Positions 1 through 12,000 of a stretch of 64,000 bases of DNA are shown here, in pieces (position 1 is the stretch's first letter; each line of letters starts with the position of its first letter). The DNA lies in contig JAQGDQ010000124.1 of assembly GCA_030141605.1 (NCBI GenBank), positions 67,001 to 131,000 on the forward strand, written 5' to 3'. Both the position numbers and the translations under genes were made by a program. This stretch comes from Tubiluchus corallicola. Its lineage: Eukaryota; Priapulida; Priapulimorpha; Priapulimorphida; Tubiluchidae. The notes beneath the pieces are model-generated. The model ran no database searches and had not been told where the DNA came from. It worked only from the letters and a program-made list of their open reading frames with translations.

Positions 1-520
1 TTTCCGCACTAATTAATATTAAAATATATAAAAGTGGATTAAATTTGGTGAAGCATCTAGTTTAATTTTAAAAAGTGTAAAAGTTGTAAACATTTTGAAA
101 AGATCCCATGCAGTGTTTATGAACTTTTGTCAAATCTAGCTTTGCACCAAGTTCAAACCATACTTTGGTATCTTTTTTGTGTATATAGTAAAAACTATTT
201 GAGTTTTTCGGAGCAACACTTAACCATATAGGATAAGTGCTTGAATGATGTGACAAAAACTTGCTTTTCATAAAATAAGTCATTCCTGCTATAGCTCAGC
301 TAGGTCTTATATTCAACATGTATTTTAGTTGTCTAATAAGTAATATTATTGTACATTAACGTGTTGACTCTGAATTAATGGTACTATCATTATATTTTAT
401 TTTATTGAATAAATATTTTATATTTAAATAATTATTTAAAGTAATATTTTAAATTATTATTATTAATTGAACAAGAGAACAGATTGCTACGACTAAGATA
501 AACTTCAATTTCTGCTGCAG
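1..520. other. Left-edge AT-rich sequence
   Basis: Very AT-rich. No coding exon, RNA gene or repeat structure was recognised. If 521-601 is an exon, this is its upstream intron. Confidence 0.3.
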
Positions 521-601
521 GATTTGGGCCGCCTGTGCACCATCTTAAACGATTTATTACACCACTACACTAAAAAAAACGACATACAAAGGACGTTGTA
601 A
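521..601 (+). CDS. Possible terminal coding exon of an unseen upstream gene
   Basis: After the good acceptor ttctgctgcag there are 26 open codons and then TAA. They start DLGRLCTILNDLLHHYTKKN. The upstream exons would lie before base 1. I do not recognise the family. The stretch is short enough to arise by chance, so this is a candidate only. Confidence 0.28.
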   Translation, partial: DLGRLCTILNDLLHHYTKKNDIQRTL

Positions 602-1707
602 ATGTAATATTTATAAAGTAATTGGTAAATACCGCACCTGCCCGTGTGCACTGTATCATAGGTTGGACCAAGTACCACACTGTGCGGAAGATGGGCAGGT
701 AAGGCAACTGGCGTCCAACAAAAGAATCAATTGAATTCAATCTTGTTTATTACACATATACGGCTTAACAAGTCGCTGGCATAAAAAGAAAAGACTTAAC
801 TACTGCATTTACAAAAATTATATATACATATCAATCGCTGTTTACAAATAGATATTGACATAGACATGGACATAGCTATAGACATTTTTATAAAAGGAAA
901 AATAGAAAACTTATAAATTTGCTCACAGTGAATGAAGACATATATAAAAATGAGTATGCAGTGAATATCACATAATTAACATTATTTTCAGAACATTGAT
1001 AGGTAGGCATACTAATATTTACAAAGAGAAGAAAAAGAAGTATTCTGTATATAATTTGATATCTTACTATGTTAAAAAAACAAGAATAAAGGTACTTATT
1101 GTGTTTTCCAAATCATAATGGAAATATTAAAGTTCATCAAAAAAGTACATAATATTGATAAAAATTACTTAATAAACATAATGTAGGAAAATAAATATAT
1201 AAATGTACATTATCAGTGAGTGCAACAGTAAGTATTATGGTTATCTTGGGGACTTGAGTCAAATATTATTAGCTAGGGTAATGTAAAAAACACAAGATTA
1301 GACAACTTTAGAGAACGTTTGAAAAGGTGCAATTAGCCAAATATTACAATAATTATTATTAGTTTAATTATTTTTGAGTAATCAGTTGTTGTCTCTTTAA
1401 AGAACATTTTCATAAAATTCTCCTAGCATGATTATCATTAAATTTTGTATCGAAGGCCGAGAATAGGTAGATCACGGTCGATAGTTACACGCATGCCCAC
1501 GTGAGTGTAAATTAATAAAACAGATTTTGATTCGCTGATACAACTATATTTTTGGTACTAACCAATCACGGCTTTTGAAACAAAGTGCAGGACCGCATGA
1601 TTCAGGTCATTCATGTCGCCCATTTCTCTGCTATTTTCTTCAAGAACATCTGACTTTTTTCCTTCGCGGTTTTATTTTCATTTATTGAATTTTCAACCAC
1701 TGTAAAG
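602..1707. other. ATP6V0C upstream region
   Basis: Contains presumed promoter and 5' UTR (about 1450-1707) with the CACGTG site. A short GACATA-like simple repeat lies at about 846-886. A strong donor-like site (gggcag/gtaagg) at about 700 has no clear exon behind it. No other coding sequence was seen. Confidence 0.4.
1498..1503. promoter_or_regulatory. CACGTG E-box upstream of ATP6V0C
   Basis: A palindromic CACGTG (context CCCACGTGAG) lies about 205 bp before the ATG. Lysosomal V-ATPase genes of vertebrates often carry CLEAR-type sites (GTCACGTGAC) bound by TFEB/MITF factors. The match here is the core plus one flanking base, so use as a CLEAR site is inference. Confidence 0.3.
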
Positions 1708-4700
1708 ATGACAGAACCAATCTACGCGCCTTTCTTTGGTGTTATGGGTGCTTCTGCTGCCATGGTATTCAGTGGTATGTTCATTTAATTTTTACCGAAG
1801 TTGAAACTAAAATTTTCCACATGTTACCATTTGATAATATTAGTGTGGCAGTCAGCTTCTGGAATACGGTGCTAAACATATTATAGTTATTTCGTTACTT
1901 TTGACAATTGCTCAGAAGTTACTATACACTATTTTTGCTCAAGCTACGGTACGGTGTTAAGATTGCAGCAATTCATATTGTATGGATAGCGTTGACCTTG
2001 GGGTTGGTGATTATGGGTAACGAGTAACAGCTTATATACTATTGTTTGTTGATCAAAGTTGCAGGGTCGATGATATCGGTGTTGCTCGATGATGAAGTGT
2101 AAAAAACCCATGCAGTGGCACCGAGTTAAGGAATTTTTTTGGCAGGACAATCGCGCGAAATCATTAATACTACCAAAGTGCATTGCATTTAAATGATGTA
2201 AAGTATGTGCCAATTAAGTATATTCATTGCAATTAGATTTTGTATTGATTTGGCTTAGGTAGCTTTATGAAGCTGAATTGCAGGGGTATTGTCACTGAAA
2301 TGTGGAATACATAAGTTAGTGCAAGTTTGTGATTTTTTCTCACTTTTTTCTTTCAGCTCTTGGGGCAGCTTATGGTACAGCGAAATCAGGAACAGGAATA
2401 GCTGCAATGTCTGTAATGCGACCAGAGCTTATCATGAAATCCATCATTCCCGTAGTTATGGCTGGAATCGTTGCCATTTATGGACTTGTAGTGGGTGTTC
2501 TTATAGCTAATGGAGTTGCTCCCACAGAAGGCGGCAAATATACTTTATTCAAGTGCGTAGATAACTTTTATAGTGTTGATTACAGGTCCTGCTGCTAGGG
2601 GTTGACGAAATAACATAGTAATCTCTTGTAGGGATGTCACGAAGCTTCGACAGAACCGGAGCTTCGAAACCAAATCCGAATCGGAGCTTTGATTCAATCT
2701 GGTGAACTTTTGGTGTTACTTTAGATCCAATCTGATTCGGCAGAGGCGTTTTAAAAAAATCCGGTTTAGCTTTAGCTGCGGAGGCGATTCGATGGCACTT
2801 TATTATAAAGGCATTACAGCATATATATATATACCGCATTACCATTTTAACTGCTAGTTTCAACAAAAACGATAAGATCTCTTTTATTACTTTGATCGAA
2901 CGTGTATTCGCTAACAATACACATTGCTAGACAAACGTGGATTTTTGTCATCCACATTAAACGGACACATGGCGTGTAGATAAAGGTACCGCAGGGAATT
3001 TTTTGACTAACAGATTTTATATTGTTAGTCACCAGCAGAAAAAAATCTGTTACAAAATAATTAAATTATCTGTAATCTTTATTATTGCATAATTACTGTT
3101 AAACGTGAAAGACATTGCTGTCCTACCAATCTGTCATAATTTAGTTGAAACTGTGTAGATTTGAATAAGATCCAGATTCGAAAATGATTTTAAACTGAGA
3201 TTTGGATTTGATCCGGATTGGAAAGTTATTATAAAATGAGATTCGTTGTACATTCAGATTCAGTAATTTCAAATTCGTGACATCCCTGACCTGTTGCTGG
3301 TAACATTAGTCAAAAAACTTTGGTTGGCCAAGGATTGAACAGTTTAATGTTAATTGGTTTGCAAAGCCCTTTATGTGCAAGTATGATTTTGTACTGTTAC
3401 TACTATATAAACAGCTTAACCACCTTTACACTAGGCAGAAATTACTCTATCCATAACATACTTTTTATCCAGATCTTATGTGAACAGTTGCACAGCCACA
3501 AAGACCACCTTGGGTGCTTTCAGTGACTGTATCTCGTATGTAGCCTCAGAAGATGTAGACATCTAGGACACAGATTAATTTTTAATGTAAACAGAGTATA
3601 TACCCATCCTGTGTTCTTTTGCTGCCAACAATAACAATACTTCTGTTTCCGTCTAATCGCCCAGGTAATTTTTTCATCACGCATCCTTCCGGGAATTTTA
3701 TCATTTTTTTGTACGTTCATGTACTTACCTGACGCAGTCATATGAGCGTATTTTTTCATTTAAAACATAAAACGCAGTAATTATTATAACATTGTTGTTT
3801 TGGCGAGAGTGCAGCCATGTTTTTGCAAAGCTAACTCTTAGCTAAGGTTTCCATTTTGTATGATGCTGATTATTGTATTGGAGGCTAAAAGTATCATTTT
3901 TTCCACCAAATTTTTGTATTGATGGCCCAGTAGTGTTGCCGTGCATTGAAAAAATTCAAAACATTGCTGCTAAACAGTGGGAAATAAATGAACTTTGATT
4001 TCCACGATTCAGCTTTAAATATTAACAAAGCTTACAAATTATTGTAAAAAAATCCTCTTGTGATACTGACATGTTTTGAACTCATAAGGTCAGACAGAAA
4101 CTAATTTTTTTCAGCTGGCCTCGTACACTGCATATGGAAAAGTACATTTGCATATGGAAATCCTAACAGTATGTTTTAATGGCACAGAGCCAAAATAAGT
4201 CTGCATATCTACACGTAGCGTAAACAGGGGTACGAGTGGATGAAGGCATTAAGAGATTCCAGTATGTGTCCTGTATCTTCTCCGCATTGTGAACAGGACT
4301 TTAGAGGCACAACAGATGTCTTTTAGAGTAATTGTAAAATATTAGATTTATCACCAACTTTCACACCTTGTGATTGATGTGCTGAGAGAAACAACACTTA
4401 ATAATAAAACCTGAAATGTTTCTAGTAATTGATTCTGGATGATTCATGATTGTAGAACACCTTTACGGCTAAATTCTGAGTATCGGGCAAAAGTCACACT
4501 TGAGCCAGGGCTCCTTCTTGGCAGGGCTATTCTGCCAGTTATCTGATCTATCTTTTGCATGAACTGTGTTGTGTGAACTGAGACAGCTTACAACTCAATT
4601 GCTTATAGTGTGCACTTTTGTTATTTTCATTGCTTATTGCTAATGCACATATACATTCAAGAAACTTGAAGTTCATTTGTTTCAGGGGTTTTGCCGATTT

Positions 4701-4899
4701 TGGAGCAGGTTTGAGTGTTGGTTTGAGCGGTCTTGCGGCCGGATTTGCTATAGGAATAGTCGGAGACGCCGGCGTAAGAGGAACAGCTCAGCAGCCTAGA
4801 CTATTTGTTGGCATGATCCTAATTCTTATCTTTGCTGAAGTTTTGGGTCTTTATGGATTAATCGTTAGCCTGATTTTGATCACAAAGCAAACACAATAA
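1708..4899 (+). CDS. ATP6V0C: V-type proton ATPase 16 kDa proteolipid subunit c, complete, 3 exons
   Basis: Exons 1708-1774, 2357-2552 and 4686-4899 join in frame (67+196+214 nt) to 158 residues, the usual length for this family. The start reads [14 protein letters not shown]. Exon 2 begins [18 protein letters not shown] and exon 3 encodes [20 protein letters not shown]. Splice sites are GT-AG, with the donor AGTG/gtatgt and acceptors tttctttcag and tttgtttcag. The protein is two tandem hairpins, four membrane helices in all. The proton-carrying glutamate lies in helix 4, in [13 protein letters not shown]. Subunit c forms the rotating ring of the membrane V0 sector and carries protons into lysosomes, endosomes and other acidic compartments. 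The sequence is almost canonical, so the identification is firm. It converges on the MFSD6-like gene; no functional link between them is evident. Confidence 0.97.
2629..3288. mobile_element. Non-autonomous hAT-type DNA transposon in ATP6V0C intron 2
   Basis: The ends are inverted copies: AGGGATGTCACGAA at the left and TTCGTGACATCCCT at the right (14/14). The outermost base reads T at the left and C at the right, a common start for hAT elements (YAGGG). The flanking 8-mers ATCTCTTG (2621-2628) and ACCTGTTG (3289-3296) match at 6 of 8 positions, fitting a decayed 8-bp hAT target duplication. At 660 bp with no transposase frame it is non-autonomous. The interior has several GATTCGG/AATCCG-like words in both orientations. 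Confidence 0.7.
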
Positions 4900-5037
4900 G
4901 TTGTATGACATTAAAAGTGTTAGCGAAAACGGTATAATGTAATTGTTGTGTTAGATGGAAAATGAACATTGTTCAGAACCGTGGCTTTCATTTACAAGTT
5001 ACAAGGTTGGATAAATTTTAAACTTTAACATGCACAT

Positions 5038-5043
5038 AATAAA
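5038..5043 (+). terminator. Candidate poly(A) signal of ATP6V0C
   Basis: AATAAA lies 139 bp after the ATP6V0C stop codon. Another AATAAA stands near 5281, and AATAAA/ATTAAA motifs are common in this AT-rich spacer. The true 3' end is not determined. Confidence 0.4.
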
Positions 5044-7394
5044 TTACTAGATGTTGAGTATCAGTAGCACGAGCAGAATAACATGAATTTCCGTACATGT
5101 TGGTTTTTAAGCCAAAAAAGCACTGTTAAAATTATAAATTATTGTACAAACTTGGTTAGATGTGTCAGCCTTGTGCTTTGTTTCTTAACTCCTAACGTTT
5201 TAGAAATACATAAGAAATGCAAGGTTGTTGTATAATTTTGGTTTCTGAGAATCATCTCGAGAACCACAATTCGAATTGTATAATAAAATGAAATAGTTGT
5301 TTATGTTATTGCCCTGAAAATATTATAATTAATTAATGAAATGTAAATTTTGATTCATCTATGTTATATGTGTACAATATTTGCATGTGACGTTAAATAG
5401 AAGTAGAATCAATGTGCCCCAAGGTTATGGCATTGAAGGTTACAATAGGTGTTAACGCTTTCTTGTCTCTTAATACTGGTTTGACAACTCTATGCTTATC
5501 TCCAATCTGTGTTAATTTCCTTGTGCATGTAATGGCCTTATAGCAAGTGGCCTATTTTCCTTTAGAACTGGATACCATAAAACTGGGCAAAATTAAATGC
5601 CTGTTGTTGTTGGAAAGCATTAGCTGGAGAAATGGTTAGTATCAAGTACAGTATGCAGTGTGATGTTTAAATACTTTTGTGATGCAATAAAAAAGGAAGT
5701 CTATGAAGAAATGATATTTAATATTTTAAATTTTCACTGCAGAACTTTGACTGTTGACAAAAAGCGTAAATCACATGAGAATCAAAATAAATGTGGTTTA
5801 TATTCCCAGAGGCCTTAATAATGTTAGAAAACGTGCTAAAAAAATAAAAAGCTAAAATAAAAGCAGGCCAATTTTTCATTATTATACGGAATCTTGAATT
5901 TTTCTATGAAAACTTACATAATTTTTTCACTCGTCTGCAAAACTTCCGACTGGCAAAAATAAAAAGGGACAAGAACGTAAAATGTGTTCTGTAATTAAGC
6001 ACTAGCTGATCACCCGATAACTACTGCTAATTAATGCATAATCGTATTTTAATTGTACTCTACAATGTATAAGTTTATGTATTTGTGTTAGGGTTAGTGG
6101 CAGAGCATTGAGCACTTTTCTGTTTTCACTCACTGTTGATTACATATAGTTTTACATTGCTAGCTGCACTACGTTAAACATGATGTGTAGTACACATGTA
6201 GTTTACTTTGGAATTGCTGTTAAGTTAGTACCCTAGTTTTTGCACTCTTTGACTGTCTGTGGTAAATATAAATTATATTATGTACGTGCATCGTGTCAAA
6301 GTGAGTTCCTGTCTGTATTTTGTGATTTCTTTTGAGCAAAGGGTAAAAGCGCAAAATCAAAAAGAAACTGGGGAAATTGAACTGTAAGACAGCGATTAAC
6401 GATTAAATTGAAAACTTGACATGAAATAAAAGGTCAGTGCTGATGACCCGAATAAGTAGTGTTAACTGTTTTGTTACCACTTTGCAAATGAAGTGAAGTC
6501 TAATGTTGTTGTTAGAGAACTTGCACTATGTTTAGTGATTGCACCAGTTTCTGTGTTTACTTAAAAGTATCTTTATATGTAGATTGCTAATTAATTATAA
6601 CGTAATTGTGTGTAAATTGAAGCTTTTTTGTTTTAAGAACAGCAATTTTTTCTTTTCTGAAATGTAAAAAAATGCAGCAACTATGTTGGTACCATTTCCA
6701 TTTTATTCCAACCTATGATCACAATTATTTATCTAAATTCTAGAAGATACGTTCAACTGTAAATTGTAAACCAGAAACATAATTTAGGTAAAATTTCACA
6801 GCAAATAACATAGTTAGATTATACATATGTAGCTTAATTTTTAGATTGTCAATGTCGAGTGAACGCATTTGCAGTATTGTTAATTATTGGATTTCTGAAC
6901 AAACCTACAGTTAATTAGATATATAAAACAAAAATCTGGGAAGAAATTATGAAATATGAAGCAGGGACATGGAAGGCAATCCTCACATTGCAGCTAACTA
7001 ATCTAATACATATAAGCCATTAGCACCTTGTGATCATAACTTTGCAGGTTAGTCGACAGCACTTGGTCCTTAGTCACTACATCACTGAAAATCCAAACTA
7101 GATATACCTGTACTTAAATGATATTAAATTATTATTTTGATCAAAGCTAAGACTAGTAACAGGAAAACTAAATGTCTTACATGAAATTTGGGAGACAAGT
7201 CCCCTTTTCTTTACAAAACTGTAACAAATATTAAAGGGAAAGAAAAGGGACTTGTAAAGTGCAGCTTAAACAATTTCCATACAAATTACAAAGTGATATT
7301 GCATGGCACCGTGCTTACCTAATTGACAAGCTGTGTAATTGAAAAAGAAAATTCTTAAATGTTTGCGCCAATTGGTAAACTTCAGTGCTTGTAT

Positions 7395-7720
7395 CACCAT
7401 CCCAATATGAACCACTGGCTGGTCAAAAAAACTATTGACTTTATTGACAATACCGTATAAAGTAATTTATACTTTTGCTTAGCTAGCGAGGAGTGTCCTG
7501 ATTACTTTTTCAAACTACACAATGTTGTATAAACTTACAATTCAAATGGCACCGCCTAACTGTCATAGCGGGCAAGTTTTTATTCAGCGTTATCTACTCA
7601 AGCCCTGTGTGGAATTAGACAGCATGTCAGTGATACATAATTTCAAGGCAATTTTTTCCAGGTTTATTTACGAAGAGTGTTTTCTTGCTCTTTAAGAATG
7701 CACCTCTAATTTTAAATAGC
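7395..7720 (+). repeat. Dispersed repeat, copy A
   Basis: Similar to 36330-36680 in the same orientation. Shared landmarks in order are CACCATCCCA..ACCACTG, TAAAGTAATT..ACTTTTGCT, CAG.ATGTCAGTGATACA and GAAGAGTGTTT. Identity by eye is moderate, with many indels. The family is unknown and no terminal repeats were identified. Confidence 0.5.
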
Positions 7721-8225
7721 AGCACGTACATATACTTTGTTAGAAATATTGGGTGAGCACACCTGTCAATTCATCAGATTTCTCAAACCAGTGCTCATTA
7801 TAAAGTGTCACTTGGTGATAAAAATATGAAGTGCTTCAAATAATGAAGTATGCAGTTTGAAATGCAAATGCAATTGATATCACAAACTACAACTTTAACG
7901 ACAATATAAAGCATATTTTGGTAATCTCATCGACTGTTACTAATACGTACAATTTGTTGAAGCTAAGTACTACACAATATATCTACCGCTTTTGCAATAA
8001 CTGACATTACATTTGCCTTTTACTTAGTAAATTGACTACAATAGTTCAAATACTAGAAGCAGTACCATTATTTCAAATTAATACTACATGTGACAATACA
8101 ACGTTCTATATAAAATTTTCAACTAAAATAAAATAGAATGCGTAGGTATTAACTAACTTTTCATAATAAAACAAATTAATAACAACATTGATAAATATAT
8201 ATATATAGTTCAATAAAAGTCAACA

Positions 8226-8231
8226 TTTATT
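8226..8231 (-). terminator. Candidate poly(A) signal of the MFSD6-like gene
   Basis: AATAAA on the minus strand, about 0.8 kb after the stop codon. Plausible by position only. Confidence 0.35.
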
Positions 8232-8950
8232 ATTACGGCACAATTATGCCGTATGTCGCAAGCAAGTGATCACAGTTATAAATATTATAATGAGCAAATT
8301 TTTATGCTTCCAGAAAATATGAGATCACTGGATACATGGTCAAGATGATTAGCAAGTGGTATGTAGTGTAACAGTGAATTGAACGCCATAACCTTAATAT
8401 AGAATTACTATGTAAACAATGCCAAATAATATGTTATTAGCAAGAGGCCAAATAACTGAAAACTTCCAGTTGCAGTATTCACATTAAATGGAGATTCTCA
8501 TACTGTGAGCCAAAAGCTCGATTTGAGATTGCAAAAACAGACTAGCATGTCACATGGTTGATGAATCACAAACTATTAATGAAAATTATTAACAAGCACA
8601 AAACAAATGAGAGGAACAAAGCAGTCCAATAAGCTCGAAGATTTCATCAATGATATTCCAAATATTCACTGATAAATTAATAATATGCAACATTGTGTAG
8701 CAAGGCACATTTAAGCAAATGAGAAACTTCGATCTCTGAATGTATATAACTTGTAATCTGCACCTTACATAAGTATCTAAACAATCTATATCTACGTATA
8801 GAAATAATATGGTACTCAATATACATACATATGTATAGCTCTGCAACACTTTCCAAAAAAACAGACTATATAGGGGCAGCAGTAGAGGCCATTATACTAT
8901 AAATAAAATACTACTAAAATCAAACTTGCCTTCTTCAAAATATAAACATT

Positions 8951-8978
8951 CATATATATATATATATATATATATATG
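8951..8978. repeat. (TA)n microsatellite
   Basis: Uninterrupted alternating TA in the presumed MFSD6-like 3' UTR. Confidence 0.85.
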
Positions 8979-9007
8979 TTGGGAACAATTATTCAGAAAA
9001 TACTAAG

Positions 9008-12000
9008 TTAAGTGGACAGCAAGTTCTGATATGTCAGTGCCTGCTCGAAGTTCTCTTTACCTGGGTTCGAATTCAAGGCTTCCTTTGTTGGTTCTAACAT
9101 CTCTTCGTTGTTCACTTCAATATCTTTTTTGTCAGCACCTGGTATATCGTCACCTTCTTCCGAAGGAGATCCGGTAACAGGGGTTATAAATAGTTGTGCT
9201 ATGGCATAGAGGCAGCAACAAATGATGGCGGCGATACCGAAACATCGAAACGTAATAGCACCTCCGTACGCCTCGTATATGAAACCTCCTATCAAACTAC
9301 CAAAACCTGAGCCTAAAAAATAGAATATCCCGGTATTATAATATTATATGTAAAAGATAATAATAAAACGAGGTATTACTGTTGCTTTTAGCCCTGTTAA
9401 ATTGTAGTTCAGGATTGTCTGTCATCTATCCATATACCACAAGCAAACATAATATTATTGATTTTCCATATACCACTACAGAACATGGCACAATAATGTT
9501 TAACACAAAAGAAAACACGTAAGTCGTGATACAAAGTTGGTGCAGCTTTACCACCTCAAATAGTTTACTAATGCACCATCAACAATTATTGTATAAAGGC
9601 AGTAATACGTGTCGTGGAAAGCAATGTTTTGCTATGAAACTCACTGGCAACAGTAGCTGTAGATACCAACGTGTTGTAAGCCTGAACATAATTCAGCTTA
9701 TCTCATCATGAAATTTCAATGGACATTACAAACCCATATGAATCAGCAGACATATTCTACAAAGCCACATTTAGCAACGGGTATAAATGCGTAGAATTCA
9801 GCAATATGAAATTTGAATACGAGTCAAACACTTTTCAAATACTGCTTACCTATTCCGTCAAACAAACCGGCGACGAATGCTTGCATAGTGGCCGCCGTTC
9901 CTTTAGGTGAGATGAGATTGCAATATGATACGGCAGTGGCATACATCAGCCCAAATGATGGCCCGTGAAAGAGATTCATTGCAAGTGCCCACCACGGATT
10001 TCTCATAAAAGAGAAGATGATAAATCGAGCACCATATGCCAAAAAGGCAATATAAAAGCATCTAACATGTCCTATTTTCTTTATCATGTAGCCAGAGATG
10101 AAAAAGAACGGTAATTCACATACAGTCTCTGCAGTTAAATCAAAACCGAACAGCAGTTCTGTAGCACCCAAATCACCTAGATACCACAAACTAAATGTTA
10201 TTAATGCTCCAAATTGCATCCCAAGTGCTATAACTGCAAGCAGAAATACAACTACAGCTGGCTTTCGGCAAATTTTAAACACATCTTTGGCAATATTTTG
10301 TGACTGGTATTCTACTTTTACTGTAAGTGTGAGATTAATTATAACCACTATTACCATAAAACCAAAATACAAATAAAAAGCAGGATTGAAGTTCATGTAC
10401 TCGGCATTATTTATCCGTCGAACTTCTGACATCACAATGCCAGTAATCGAAGCAAAAACACCCCATCCAAATGTGCCCCATAGTCTTTGCTTTCCATAAT
10501 CTTCATCCTTTTCACCAAGATACACAAATGTTATCATGTCAAGCATGGAAATATTTGACAAAAAGAATATTTTAGATAAAATATACAGTACAAGCAAGGC
10601 CCAGAATTCCCAGACTAATCGGACTCCCTTCTCAGACTGCCCCACGACGGCACATTGCAACATATCAGCCTTACATTTGACCGTGCAAAAAGCGAGATGG
10701 TTATTGGCATGTTCTACTGCATCACATATAGACGAAAAACTCCCTGCATCTCTTGGAGTAACTCTATAAGTATTGCAATATAAATCGGCAATTACATCTA
10801 TGGAATCTCCACTTGCATTTTTGCTTAAACTAACATTGTCTGTAACAGTATCAAAGTTTGAGGATGTGTTAAAAAGTTCTACTGCGTGCCCATTATCAAC
10901 GATGGGTTCAGAAACTAACAACTTAATATTCAACTCAACGTCACTCGTTTTTAAAGCAGTTCCATTTGCAGAAGAATTAAACACTGGACACACTAATTCG
11001 CATGACTGAGGTTCTGTCACTTTCAACAATATACAATCATGACAGTACAGCAGTTCAGCTGACAAACTGTCTTCTGAGCACTCTGGTGTAACCTGGTGGG
11101 AAAATCTATGGCGATGAATCGGTGGCACCAGCAAAATTGCCATGAAAAATGCTGTCATCAGAAATATGCTGACTAACAGGACCATTTTGTGCGCACGCAA
11201 GTAATCTGCCACTGCACCAACTAAAGGCTTGCCTAACACAGCTGTGAAAGGGATGATAGTGTAGATGATTCCAACCTCTAGTGGATTCCATCCTTCCTCC
11301 TTTAGGTAAATAGCAAGGAATGGGACGAGGCACGCTACACCTGTAAATGCAACAAAATAGTATTATAAACAAGAAACAAATATATAAGCAATTTAAGATT
11401 CATCAAAAAACGATTTCTCACAAAAATTAACTTTCAAAATGTTTTCAAAAGCCTCAAGATTTTTGTCGAGAGTCTTGAAGCTTCTGACCGTGGTATTGTA
11501 GGACAGTTAAAAACATTCAATACAAAAAGTATGAAAACAAAATTTATCTAGGTTTAACAGATAAACAAAGTATGACAACAAACGAAAGCAGGGTAAAACA
11601 TGACAATGACAGCTTCGATTGGTGCGATTTATATCATAGTGAGGATTTTTGTTACCATGCAACACAATGTAATGCAAAGCAATGCAATGCAAAATAATGC
11701 AATGCAATGCAACCAAATATAACACAATGTAATATAGCATATTGCAATTAATAATAATAAATTCTGTCAATGATATGATATAACCAAACAAGAAAAATTT
11801 AAACGATACCAATACTTTATTGATCTGGCCTATGCTACAAAATGCAATTACTAGCTAAAAGACAAACTAATAGAATTATAGATTAGTGGCGTAATTGCAT
11901 TCGTGTGGCAAGCTATATTGATCTGAGCAGTGGCGCAAGAATTACTGCTCGTTAATGAGGTTTCAGATTTACTGTGGGCAGCTAGCTGCTGTATGAGTTC

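Larger units (their letters stand above)
4900..9007. other. Convergent intergenic region between ATP6V0C and the MFSD6-like gene
   Basis: Holds both 3' UTRs and AT-rich spacer. No coding exon was recognised. A hairpin of the type CAAGTCCCCTTTTCTTT / AAAGAAAAGGGACTTG lies at about 7196-7256. One copy of a dispersed repeat starts at about 7395, and a pure TA tract lies at about 8951-8978. Confidence 0.5.

Noticed and set aside
633-700. Strong donor-like gggcag/gtaagg with a short exon-like stretch on +, and a 43-nt exon-like stretch on -
   Set aside because: No partner acceptor or extended coding frame could be identified, and the palindromic GGGCAG/CTGCCC words explain the signals on both strands.
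11106-11372. 88-codon minus-strand frame starting MFIILFCCIY
   Set aside because: Shadow of MFSD6-like exon 2 in another frame, including intron sequence.
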